Positions 34,087 through 45,098 of a DNA stretch of 64,000 nt are shown piece after piece; positions within the stretch are counted from its first letter, which is position 1, and the number at the start of each line of letters is the position of its first letter. The position numbers and the translations under genes are program-made. This DNA comes from Eopsaltria australis. Lineage: Eukaryota > Chordata > Aves > Passeriformes > Petroicidae. The stretch is taken from assembly GCA_034509425.1 (NCBI GenBank), contig JAVTVJ010000296.1:1550001-1614000 (forward strand), given 5' to 3'. A model generated the notes under the pieces. That model made no database searches. It was not told where the DNA came from and saw only the letters and a list, made by a program, of their open reading frames with translations.

Positions 34087-37000
34087 ACGCTGCGTATACA
34101 GATCAGCACATCCAACCTTGGGGCAAAAATTATGCATCTGGGGAAAAAAACTCCAGGCATGAAGAGGTGAGGGTGTAAGGAGAGGGAAAAGCGGAAAGCA
34201 GGGGAGAACATGGAAATCCTTGCACCAGGTTGCTGACCATGGCATGGGTAGCGGGATCAAAGCACAGGTGAGCTGTTGCTTCAAAGCCTGTGTGAGTAAA
34301 CCAGTCAAGAAAAAGCCATAATGAAGTGAACTTTGCAGCAGCATGCAGACTAATTGCAGCAAAGGATCTGCAATTAGGTTTTCAATGGGCATGTGGTGGA
34401 AAGAGGCGGAGGGTGGAATGCAGATGCTGAAGGAAAAAAAAAAAGAAAATGTTAGTTTCAAAATAGAGCAAAAAATTGAGTTGCAGTCGTGTACTAAGGG
34501 AGAAAAATGGAAGAGGAAGAAACAGGCATTGAAGGAGTCTTCCACAATATGGGCTTTGTTTGGGAAGATGTGAGCCCACCATACAGTGGCTCTCATGGAC
34601 ATTATGAGCACAATGAAATGTTCTTTTCCACTATCCCTCTGCTCCTCAAAAGATTCTGAGTGTTTGGTACCGAAAGGTCTCAGATGGAATTTGTCTCCTC
34701 ATTCCCATGCTGTTTGCAGCACACAGTGGTGTGCCCTACACCTGCTTTACCTGGTGGGTCCTTGTGCTGAGAGCCTGCAGCTGACAAAAATCCTTACTTC
34801 ACAGTCTTCTTAAACCACTGTAAAGTCCTTTCAAGAAAGGACATCCACTTCCTCTTGCAGCTTGAGACCAGCCCTCCCAAATCCTGACCCAGATGTAGGT
34901 GAGGGCACATGCTCAGAGCATGGTTGAAGCTAAAGCCAACTCTGTTTCCTTTTGCTGCTTCAGCCCACAGCTGTGTCACTGCAGGACATCCAAGGTCATC
35001 TTTTAGTTTGGATTTGGAGTGACTTTTCAAAGGATCTCTCCAGATCATCCCAGCTCACCTGAGGTTGCTAAGCAAAACTGGAAATAAAAAGAAGCCACTT
35101 GCTGTATCTCTGTGTCTCTACTCCTTTTGTGTATCTGGGTCCATCAAAGGCCCAGAATTAGGGTTCAACCCCTGCCCCACAACATTTAGGTCACCCCTGC
35201 TGACTTAAAAATACTCTCCATGGCTTTCCTTCCTGGATCTTGGCTCTCAGCATCCTTGATCATGTTTATGCTGAAACCTGTTTGGCAATGCAGAGTTACT
35301 TTTCCAAGGGTACCACGAGCTCTCCAGATACAGAAGCAGAGGCTTCCACATTTTTCCTTCACCCTTTGTAGCCAGGTTTTGCATATAGCTCTGTGCCTCA
35401 TATGTATTTGCACACAAAGCTTCATGCAATATTTATGCAGAGCTATTTCAACTCTTTCTGAGCTGTTGTGCACTGCACAATGTAGACATGGCTTCCAAAA
35501 TAAAATACAGCTGAATAAAATCTATCTTAATGATTTTTTTCTTTTTCTTTGCCACTTATCATCTGTTAGATTTCAGTCCAATTCCTCCCTCCCAAGTCTC
35601 CAAGTCTGTGGAGTATAAGGTGCTGTCTCCTGGACTCCCTACTGGCATTTCTGTGTTCATCCTTCACAGTGCATCAGTTCCAGAAAGGAAAAGAAACACA
35701 GGAGCTGCCAGAACAGTCAACTCCCTAAGTCATGTGGAGAGGAGAACACAGCTTTGAGGGAACCAGACTCACTGTGTAGTTATAGGATCAGCAAAGAGGA
35801 AGGGAAGGAGGGTTTGCTGAAGAGGAACTCAGGTTTCTCCCCATAGATGAAGGAATGGGAAGCAGTGGGATTGGGGAGGCTGGACAGCGTGGGAAGAGGA
35901 GATGTGCAACTGAGCAGCCAGCAAGAAATTACAATTTAGTGAATAAGAGAAGGAAAACAAGGCATCACCTAAGAAAAAACAAGGGAGAGGAGGGCCACAG
36001 GGACTGTTTGAGAGCTAGAATGCAGCTCATCAGAGTGTAGGTCATGGAGACAAGGGGGGAGAGAGCCTGGAAAGGCAGGGTGTGATGGCAGGAGAAAGAG
36101 CAAGGAGAATGAGCATAAAACACAGGCCTTTTAATTTACTCAGTGAGCTACTCAGGAACCAGCAAAATAAAGATCCCAAATAAGCAGCAAGAGATGACAA
36201 TAAGGTGAGAAGATGGAGAAAAGGATGGGTATCATCCTTTAGTAAAATGGGGGTTTTAAGCACACGAGAACAAGAGGCTGAGATTGGTTTCTCCCCTCTC
36301 AGTTACACTGCAGTCAATCATCCCAATGAAAAACCAGTTTGAGAGAGGAGAGAGGCCCCAGTCCCTGTATTAGCTCTGACTGGGCCTTTGAAGGCCTCTG
36401 TCTCAGCAAACCAAACATCTCAGAACTCTTAGCAAGGGCTGAGCAATCAGACTCTCACATGAAAAAAAATTTGAGTCCAAAATTGTCTTCCATTCATCTC
36501 CTGGCTTTTGGCAACAGCTGAAGGACTTGCTCTTACACTCATTTGGAAAGCTGCTATTCTTCCACTGGGGTATTCATATGAACTTCTCCACAGATAATCC
36601 CAGGTTCCCCACTGAATGTGGAAACAGCAAGATGTCTGCAGGTAAGGAGAAGGGCTGGTGATTGAGGAGCTCTGTTGCTAGGATGTTATGAGAGATGTAA
36701 TTCTGTCTGCTACAGAGGCGGTTCTGAAATGGCTCATCCCTTATGATTATCCTGGCTCATCTCTTATATTATTAAGTGGTAGAAATGCTGTTTTCCTTCA
36801 GGATTCATAGATAGGGAATGAAGAGATGGTCTCTGCCCCACGGAGCTCACAAGACACGAAAGAACTGCCTCTGTAATATGAAAGGAGCCCTGGGAAAGTC
36901 GTGGTTGGCACAGGGAATTCCAAACACACAGGCAAGGGGTGAGAGTTTCTGACCCCCATCTCACCAGTCATTTCCTTCCCACTGGGAGCAAACCCCTACA

Positions 37001-38652
37001 TCCCAATCCACACATTTGTCCTTCACCTGCTGATCTTCAGATTCAATTTAGATTGAATGAGGCCAATTAACACTTGTTGCTTTTCCTAGGTTCATTTCTG
37101 ACCTGTCACACTAAAATGAGTGCAGGGAGTTGGAAGAATTGAGGAACATGACAATTCCCTGTTTGTGAAATGAAAGCAAATGCTTTCCTTGCTCATTGAA
37201 ACACAGCAGGGTGACACAAACACTTGGGGACTGTGCCTAAGACCCACAGCTGTCTGATCCTTTATTTTAATCTATTCTAATGTTAATTGTCCAAGTATTT
37301 CTTAATTGCTTTGGATAATATAATAGGGCATAAATCTTATCAGCAAATCAGCCTGGCATCAGCCTGTGTTATCATATTACCATGGTTACATTATTATTAC
37401 AAGTGAACCTTGTGCTCATTACTAACCACAAACAATTCTAACAAACAAGCTAAACTGGAGCAAAATATCCTGGCGGTGTTTCCATTTTTTTGTCAAACAA
37501 AACTAATTTCTCTGGGTGCTAGGTAACGGCAGCATACCTATGATGCATTTTCAACCTTCTGCATTTATTTACTCGCATTTGTACAGCACTGAAACATTTC
37601 CCTGCTGTCAACAAGGCGCAGAGGCCAGATCCTTGAAAAGTGGAATAGAATCTTGAACACAAGCTCACGGTATTCAGATGACAAGCACTGCCCCAGCCTG
37701 TCAAAACACTGCTACGTTTGTACTGTTGTGGCAGAAACTGCTGCATTGGGAGCCCCTGGCAGCTTGATTAGGTCCTTCAAGGGCCCAGTTTCCCCTTGCT
37801 CTCATCTGCTCTGACTGTGGTGTCCCATCAAAAGACACTTCGCATGGGGTCACTGTGAGGGTTCAACTCCCCCCACCTCATGTAGGAGAGGGGGACATGT
37901 GATGGATCCAGCAAGGGCAGTGATGCCATCCCCTTCCCTGCTCTGGACTTTTCATTTCTGGGTGTTTCCTACTGTTCCTCTGCTGCAGAGCATTGTTCCA
38001 CCAGCTGTGCTGGGGCTGTGACTGGAAAACAGATCTCTATTCTGGTCTGAGTTTAAAAAAAAAAAGAAACAAACAATAACTTCTTTCCTTTTTTTGCTAA
38101 CCCAGATATTTCAGTGATCCACTTTTAAGGGTGAGCAGTTGTGCTGGCACAACTGAAAAAGCAGAGCTGTGCAGGAATGGGGAGACAAGAGCAGGAAACC
38201 CTCCAGCAAAAACCTCCATCCAGACGGAATGTGGAAGGAAGGATGGACTGTTTGCAAAATAAGAAGTCACCCAGGAGGCCATGGAAGAGGATGCAGACGA
38301 CAGCTGCTTGTGGGGAAGCAACATTAGAGCTTCTCCAGACATTCCTGTCAGACTGCGAGCCATGCAATGACATTCATTTCCTTTTCACAGCAGCAGCCCA
38401 TCTGTTGTGTCAGGAAGAGGGCTGATTTTGGATCACCCACTGCTGCCTCCAACACTGTGGTGCTCCCCAAGGCTGTGAAAGACCCACTTCATGCAGAACC
38501 TGTGGAGGAGTGGTGAGCCCTGAACCCAGCGAGGTGTCACTGCTGCTCAGCAATGCCCAGTGCCCGGCAGGTGTGGCACTGGCAAAAGTGGTGCAAAACT
38601 TGCCTCTAGTCCCTTGATTAGGGAAGGTCTGTGAGAAAATTGGATGGAAAGG
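34087..38652. other. Intergenic DNA upstream of DACT1, no gene seen
   Basis: Open frames up to 179 codons (34072-34611, minus) carry no recognised domain and seem to be chance. No CR1 in this 4.5 kb. Part 37260-37470 is AT-rich with many homeodomain-type cores and looks like conserved non-coding DNA. Confidence 0.6.
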
Positions 38653-39011
38653 TGGAAAAGGCTCAAGGGTGACTTTCTAACTCTCTCCAGCTGAAAGGAG
38701 GCTGTGGCCAGGTGAGGGTTGGTCTCTTCTCCCAGCTAACTAGTGGCAGAACTGTAGGAAATGGCCTCAGGTTGCAGCAGCATAGGTTTAGATTGGATAT
38801 TGGGAAAGATTTCTTCACTGGAAGGGTGGTCAGGCATTGGAACAGGCATTGCCCAGGGCAGCAGTGGAGTCACCATCCCTGGAAGTGTTCAAAAGGCACT
38901 GTGGATGTGGCACTGAGGGACATGGGTTAGTGGACAGTGGTGCTGTGTTAATGGTTGGACTCGAAGATCTTACAGGTCTTTTCCAACCTTAATCATTCTA
39001 TGATTCTACGA
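38653..39011 (+). mobile_element. CR1 LINE, 3'-terminal about 360 bp
   Basis: Plus-sense copy with GGTCTCTTCTCCCAGCTAAC, TTGGATATTGGGAAAGATTT, CAGTGGAGTCACCATCCCTG and the 3' end TTCCAACCTTAATCATTCTA plus TGATTCTACGA. 5' truncated. Confidence 0.95.
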
Positions 39012-39570
39012 AAACCAGCTAAGATCAGCTCCATTTTAACCTGTTTTCTAAGGATAAGAGAAGGTCTGATAAGGACAGCACAGGGAGGGAGAAAATGCAG
39101 TTAAACAATCCAGTGCCACTTGTGATGTTCACAACTGACAAGAACCAGAGCTTGAAGCTACCACCCTTGTTGTTCACCATAAAGAAACTTCACCAGCATT
39201 TCAGCAAATCACCTAATTCCTCATGCCCTGATGGGGCTGCATTCCCTCCTCAGGCTCATGGACACTTCAAATAAGTCAGAGCTGGACTATTCCAAGTGAC
39301 ACTTTCTTTCCCACTTCTTTTTCTCCCTCATCACCAAGCAGACGATGTCAGTTGAGCTCTGCTCCAGTCACTTTCAATTCTTCCTTGCAATATCATGTCT
39401 AATGTTCTTGTATTTTGACTCCTTTTCTTGTCTTGGCCTGGGTTTCATATGTATGTTTTTAAATGCCTAAATTTTTGAGACACAGACTTCTGTTTAGTTT
39501 AATGCCTTCTTCCACCCATGCTGCCAGTGCTCATTGAGCACATCAGGCTGGGGACAGCCCTCACCAGCAT
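39012..39570. other. Intergenic DNA, nothing recognised
   Basis: No gene, repeat or RNA recognised between a CR1 copy and the 217-bp duplicated unit. Confidence 0.6.
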
Positions 39571-39788
39571 GGACTTTGTGGAAGAATATCTAATAAACTG
39601 TGAACAATCAGCCACTGGGACTTAAATTACAACTTGAGATTTAGACAGCCTGGGAAAAATTCCCAACAGAAGGAACTTTTCCAGGGAAGAAAGGACCTAA
39701 CTTGCAGTACAATTTGCATTCAAACTGCCCATGATGAAGGCAGGGGTGGCTACAGTTGTGCTCTTTGGATGGCCTTGGGACACCTCAG
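39571..39788 (+). repeat. Duplicated unit, copy 1 (about 217 bp)
   Basis: From GGACTTTGTGGAAGAATATC to GGCCTTGGGACACCTCAG. Apart from one substitution and one single-base indel, the first 165 bases match copy 2 at 49684-49900 exactly; the last 50 bases differ at several places. It contains a short open stretch (DFVEEYLINCEQSATGT then stop) shared by both copies. Not similar to CR1; family unknown. Strand is arbitrary. Confidence 0.85.
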
Positions 39789-40347
39789 GCAAAGCTGGCA
39801 CATGATGGGAGCCTGGAGCTGGGCAAAAATACTCAGAGGAAATAACAGGAGTAAGTCTCTTTAGTGTATAACAACAGCAGGTCAAGGAACCACTAAAAAA
39901 ACCCAAAAGCATAAATCATTTTGCCTGAAAAAATTCCTTTTCCAGTGCTCTCAGGAGAACAAACACAGACCTCTTGCTGTTGCTTAAGGCACGTGCCTGG
40001 AGAAAGGAGGGTGTCAGTGGCCCCAGGCTTTGCCTCAGTGAGTCCTATAAAGCTGGGAAGGTCAGGTGTGCAGTCACAGGGCCCAGGACATGTAAACAGC
40101 AGGGTCTGAAAGGGCTCTCGAGGGACTTGCTGCCAGTGTCTGAGCCTTAACTTAAAATCTGAGCTGAAGAGCTGCAGGTTTTAGCAGAGTGATCCACAAG
40201 TCAGCTCCATTCTCCTTTGAGAAACTTGTGCAAATCTTTCCCCATCTTGCAGAATGGGAGCAGCTCTGGTCCCTGCCACGGGAACATTTATTCCTGCAGT
40301 TCCTTCCCTGTATGTGGTGTCACTCCATTGTCGTGTTTGCCTGACTC
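39789..40347. other. Intergenic DNA, nothing recognised
   Basis: No feature recognised. Confidence 0.55.
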
Positions 40348-40382
40348 CTTAAAAGTCTTTTCCAACCTAAATGATTCTGTGA
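40348..40382 (+). mobile_element. CR1 3'-terminus remnant
   Basis: About 35 bp: CTTAAAAGTCTTTTCCAACC then TAAATGATTCTGTGA, matching only the last bases of CR1. Very short but characteristic. Confidence 0.65.
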
Positions 40383-40449
40383 AAGGCTGGATTTGAAATC
40401 AAGTGCAAACTGACACTCAGAGGTACCTGAATCTCTGCTATTTTCATTG

Positions 40450-40502
40450 CTCCTTTTCTTTTTTCTTTTTTCTTTCTTTTTTTTTTTTTTTTTTTTTTTT
40501 TT
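40450..40502. repeat. Pyrimidine tract ending in 26 T
   Basis: T-rich run with a few C, ending in an uninterrupted run of T at 40477-40502. No adjoining retrocopy was recognised, so it is treated as a simple repeat. Confidence 0.9.
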
Positions 40503-41593
40503 GAGTACTGAGCCTCTTATCTCAGCCTAAGAGGGAATAACACTTTTTAATCTTCTCTAATGAAAGCTTTGTCCTGGAAGAACGCATTTTCTATCAACCC
40601 AGGCATCTGCAAACCTGCAAGAGGAAAGAATGGCATTTCAATTTCCAGAAATTATTGGCCCAAAAAAAACTTTGATCTGATTCTCACAGCTGAACTGTTC
40701 ATTCAGGGCACGCTGCATCTCTGCATTACCATTTGCTGTACTGGCATCAGATGTGCAGACAGGACTGCTTCTTCTTAGAAAAATACCCTGAAACAGCAAG
40801 GCAGCTCTGGGGATGTTATTTCATTTCAAAATTGCCAATCAAAGCCTCTCTCATGTGGCACTGAGAGCACTGCCAGCCCTGTCCTGGACTGATCCAGGAG
40901 CCCTCCAGACCTGGGAGAGGGCATGGGGGAAGGAGAGTCTGGTTTGTTCAGAGAAGGCCACTCCACTCCTGCAATTCCAGCTCCTTCCAGAGGCAGTTTC
41001 TGGTAACCTTTTGGGTGCCCCTGCAATAGGCTGGCATTGTTGCCCAGAACTGTTCCCACTTTTCAGATGATTACCTCCCAGTGGTTCTCAGATTCCAACT
41101 GTTAGTCTCATGCATAATGTATTTCATCTCAAGCCTTTCATCTGTGCATAAGTTTTCCATCTATTTCCATCCTGGTCTCAGATACTCTTTTACCTGTAAA
41201 GCAGGAAAAGTTCTAATTTTTTCCACTTCTTTTCTGCAGTCTTATTCCTCTCTTGCCAGCTCCAGCTTTTTTGCCACCAAAAGGCTGTTCCAGGGGATGA
41301 GGTTCACATCCTCTTGCTGCAGATTTTTGGGGACACCTTCTTTCCAGCAGCATCTCTTCTGGCTTCAAAGCTGCCTGCAGCTGCTCTCAGTTCCCTGCTG
41401 TTGGTAAGGGATCAGCTGCATTCCTGGGATCACTCCCTCAGCCACAGGGAGCCAGCTTAGCTCATGCTCACCCACTCCTCATAGCCACACTGACTTCAGG
41501 GGCTCTCACAACAAGGAGAAGCTGGTTACAAGCACCAAAAGAGGCCATCAGAATGTGTTTCTTCAGTTGGGCCAGCACAACAGCATCACATCT
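40503..41593. other. Intergenic DNA, nothing recognised
   Basis: No gene or repeat recognised; short open frames only. Confidence 0.55.
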
Positions 41594-41698
41594 CAGAGAA
41601 TCACAGAATCTCAGAATGGGCTGTGTTGGAAGGGACCTTAAAAATCACTCAGTTCCAAACCCTCAGCCATGGGCAGGGACACCTTCCACTAGAACAGG
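41594..41698 (-). mobile_element. CR1 LINE 3'-end fragment
   Basis: Inverted terminus CAGAGAATCACAGAATCTCA, then TGTTGGAAGGGACCTTAAAA and CCATGGGCAGGGACACCTTC. About 105 bp. Confidence 0.93.
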
Positions 41699-42249
41699 TG
41701 ACACTACAGAGTTGTTTTGGTTTTGGTTTTGTTTCTTTTTAAATGTAAATTTTTTTGGTTTATAATATAAATTTAAGTCTTTATCTTCAGGCAGGTTCCT
41801 TAAAACCAGACACAGCTCTCGCAGCAAGTAGATCTTTGATGAAGGAATCCTATGTGAGTTTCTAGGTCTGAGCTACAGAGAAAGTTAAAATGAATCCTGA
41901 CAGTCCCTGCTGGGATTGAAGAGGATTGAAGAATCCTGGTGTTATCATGCTGCCTTGGGATCACTGATGGAAACTGCAGGACATCCAAACTTCTCCAGGA
42001 GTTGTGCCAGGGCCTCTGTTAAGCATCCATAACCCTCTGTGCTCTCCTCTCAGTCACCTGATGAGCAGGGACAGTGGAGATGGTTTGGAATAGCAATGAG
42101 AGCAGATTCAGAGGAACCAGCCTTCAAAGCAGGAATGCAGAGCTCAGCAGTCAAACATCCAGCAGTATCTGGATGCCACTTCTTTTCCAAATCCTTTCAG
42201 ATGCAGCCTAAGGGTTTAGAATTGACTTTAAAAGCCGAGGGGGGAGCCC
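41699..42249. other. Intergenic DNA, nothing recognised
   Basis: A T-rich stretch at 41710-41760 follows the CR1 fragment; otherwise no feature. Confidence 0.55.
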
Positions 42250-42372
42250 CCTGATTCAACAAAAACAGTTAAGCACTTAATAACATTAAGCACGTGCTCA
42301 AGTCTCTTCCTATTCAACAAAGCACTTAAGCACACACTTCACCCCTCTTAGATGGCCCAGACCCAAAACACT
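42250..42372. repeat. Ancient amniote self-complementary repeat
   Basis: Two related parts: GATTCAACAAAAACAGTTAA with GCACTTAATAACATTAAGCA and CGTGCTCAAGTC; then TATTCAACAAAGCACTTAAG and CACACACTTCA. Matches the old repeat with alternating AAGCACTTAAGCACATGC words known from reptiles and birds; also present in degenerate form at 17945-18066. Confidence 0.6.
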
Positions 42373-44948
42373 GAGTTCTCTGAATTTCTTCAATCTTTAA
42401 TTTTGGAGGAGGGACAGGAATTCGAACCTTGATCCATGTTTTGCGCAGGGTCCCTGTTTGCAAGTGAGTCAGACTCCAGCTCCAGAACTACACACCCAGG
42501 TGCTGGCACATTCACATTTTGGCCTGGGATCTGAATTTTTCAGCTTGTGCCTCACTCTGATCCATGCTTGTGCTCATTGAAGGGGTTGAACTGCAGGCAG
42601 GGAGCTGTTAAACCCCGTTTCTTTGCAAGGTTTGAGTTGATGATGCTTTCCCCGACTCTACCTCACTGCAAAGCTGAGGCATCACCTCAGTGTTCAGCTG
42701 GGATGCTCAGCCCAGGATGTGCAGGATTTGCAAAGCTCCTCCAGTTTGGCTGCTCCTCCAGAAATTTAAAGCCTGTGCAGCACAGCTGCCAGAAAGAGTG
42801 AAATGCTCAGATTTGGTTATTATCCAAATGCCATTCAGCATCCACTGAGTGGCTGCAGGAGGAAGGAGCAAAGGGAGAGAGCCCAGAGTCCTCTGAGTCC
42901 ACTGGGGGATGCAACAGAGGAGAGGGATGACAGCCAAGAGGGAGACCCTCCATCCTCCTCCAAGCTGTTGTCTCAAGCTTTCAGCAGGCTGAAGCAAACA
43001 TCACCACGTTGCCTCGTGTACATTTCCAAATGTCACTGCTTCCTCCAACACTTTCTGTTCTTTTTTTTTTGTTTTTTTTTTTCTTTTATTAATTTTAATT
43101 TGCTTCTAACAAAAGCTGGGATTCTCCAGAGCAGAGCAGCAGGCATCAGGAAAAAAGTAGCAGACAAATAAATCAAACCCAAAACATCTGTGCCACATGG
43201 CCAAATGCAGGCCTGCTTCCCATCTCACACCAGTGCCAGCCACATCCCAGTGTGTGCAGCATAACTCTTCTCCTCCCTTGCTGTGACAAGGGAGCTTCAG
43301 GGCTGCTGGCAGGGCAGAACAGAGCTGGGAAATAAAAGGCCAGGCTGGTTCCAGGGAGGCTGAAAACAAATGGACTGCCAGTGGTCTGGGCAAACAGGGG
43401 AAGCGGCAGTCAAATGTCTGAGGCAGCAGCAGGAGTTGGGAGCCCCTCCACAGGAATTACCAATGGCCTGGACGGGGAAGAAAATGAACCTGGTTAAAAA
43501 CAAAAGGCAGAATTCAAATAGCTGCATCTTGGTCTTGCCAATAAGAGCATCACGGAAGGATTTGCTTATGAAGTCATTGCCAGAAGACCAGAGGAGGAAG
43601 GAGCATCCAAGGGCTACAGGGCCCATGAGGAGCTGTCACTTGAGGCAAAAAGAGGCCCAGGGAACCAGCAGGCCTTTCCTTGCTGATTGTGATAACAAAA
43701 ATGGCTAGAAACCAACCTTTCTAGCACAATTTGAAGTATCAGAAAGCAGGCTTGCTTTATTCTCAGCATGCTGGACATCCAGGGGACATTTCCTCTAATC
43801 AGGTGTGTCGTGAAACTTTACAACAAGGCATTTATCCCATCATGACCACACATATTCATGACAGCACACTTCCTAGCTAATCCATAAACAGCACTTTCCT
43901 AGAACTAATTTGCATGCATCTGTCCCTTACTGGAAGTCCTTTTATAGTTTTGGAGAGTTGTCTAAAGGGGTCTCTGGTGGTGGTACTCACTGAGTGTCCC
44001 CAGTGTGACAGATGACCCTGCCTTGAACTTCTCTTAGAGCATTTCTGTTACATGGCTTTGTCACAAAAGCCACAATATTCCTCATATATCCCTGCTCTGG
44101 TCCTTCCCAGGCAGCAGGAGCCAAAGGGAGTCTGGCACAGAGACAGACCAGGAGAGCAGTGATGAGGAGAGGCAGGAATGACTGCCTGGGGCAGCACCTG
44201 CCCCAAACTTGCCCTGTGAATGTGCTTTGCACTGTCCCTGCTCTGCACAAAAACCACATGGGCTGGAGACACCAAGAATCCTTCATTCCAGAGGCAGGTG
44301 AAGAGTGAATGCCTCGTCTGACCAAGTGGGAATCAGGGATGGGGAGACCTGCCTGAGCTCAGGCACAGAGATGAGAGCAGAGCTGGCTTCTGTGCATGAC
44401 TCTGACCTGTCACCACCTGGCACTACTGACACAAAATCAGGCTCCTCCACCCCCCTGGGTGACACCGTGGAACAAGGATTGCTCCCGGGAAGGAGCAGGC
44501 TTGGAAAACATAAATAAATCACTAAAACAAGTCAGGCAGCAGCTCGTGGCAGCCCAGCAGTGCTGTGAGAGGCTGCCAGGCTGGGCTGGGCTCTGTGGGG
44601 CTGTTGTTCTCTGCCTCTCTGCCTTTGAGGTGGCGATGCCGGGGCGCGCTGGTGCCACAGGTGTTTTCCCAGCTTTGCAAATGGGTGACATCCTGGAGCA
44701 AGGAGCCCTCAGAATTGCCCCACTGCACTGCAAGAGACACCAGGCACTGCTGTGATGAGGCAAGAGCTTCACCTTGCATGGACAGGCCTATGGAGGCACA
44801 GCCACAGAGGGCCACAGTGCTGGGAAGGACTGGGTGGCAAGTGCTGGTGCAACAACAAGGGTTTGGCTCCTGGGTGTCACTCAGTGCCCTGCAGGCCATT
44901 CCCTGTCCTCTCTCAGCCTCTCTGAAGCTGGAGCAAGATAAAAGGAAC
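42373..44948. other. Intergenic DNA, nothing recognised
   Basis: Contains a T-rich run at 43062-43085. Several open frames of about 110-120 codons overlap on both strands, without domains. No transposon recognised. Confidence 0.55.
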
Positions 44949-45098
44949 AGGCTCCCCAGGAAAGTGGTCACAGCAGCAAGCCTGCCAGAGTTCAAGCAGT
45001 GTTTGGACAACACTCTCAGGCACAGGGTGGGATCCTTGTGCAGGGCCAGGACTCAGTGATGCTTGTGGGTCCCTTTTAAATTAGGACATTCTGTGAAA
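44949..45098 (+). mobile_element. CR1 LINE 3' fragment, different subfamily
   Basis: AGGCTCCCCAGGAAAGTGGT, CAAGCAGTGTTTGGACAACA, CTCTCAGGCACAGGGTGGGA and GATGCTTGTGGGTCCCTTTT mark a CR1 subfamily distinct from the GGTTTGGGTTGG type. Element sense plus; tail decayed to GGACATTCTGTGAAA. Confidence 0.88.

Noticed and set aside
34072..34611. 179-codon minus-strand open frame
   Set aside because: Begins in unique DNA and ends in CR1 sequence; composition like non-coding DNA.
38134..38156. GTTGTGCTGGCACAACTGAA similar to the reverse complement of 41565-41585
   Set aside because: About 20 bp, itself palindromic; too short to support a shared repeat.
44522..45059. 163-164-codon open frames on both strands
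   Set aside because: Overlap a CR1 fragment and each other; no domain.
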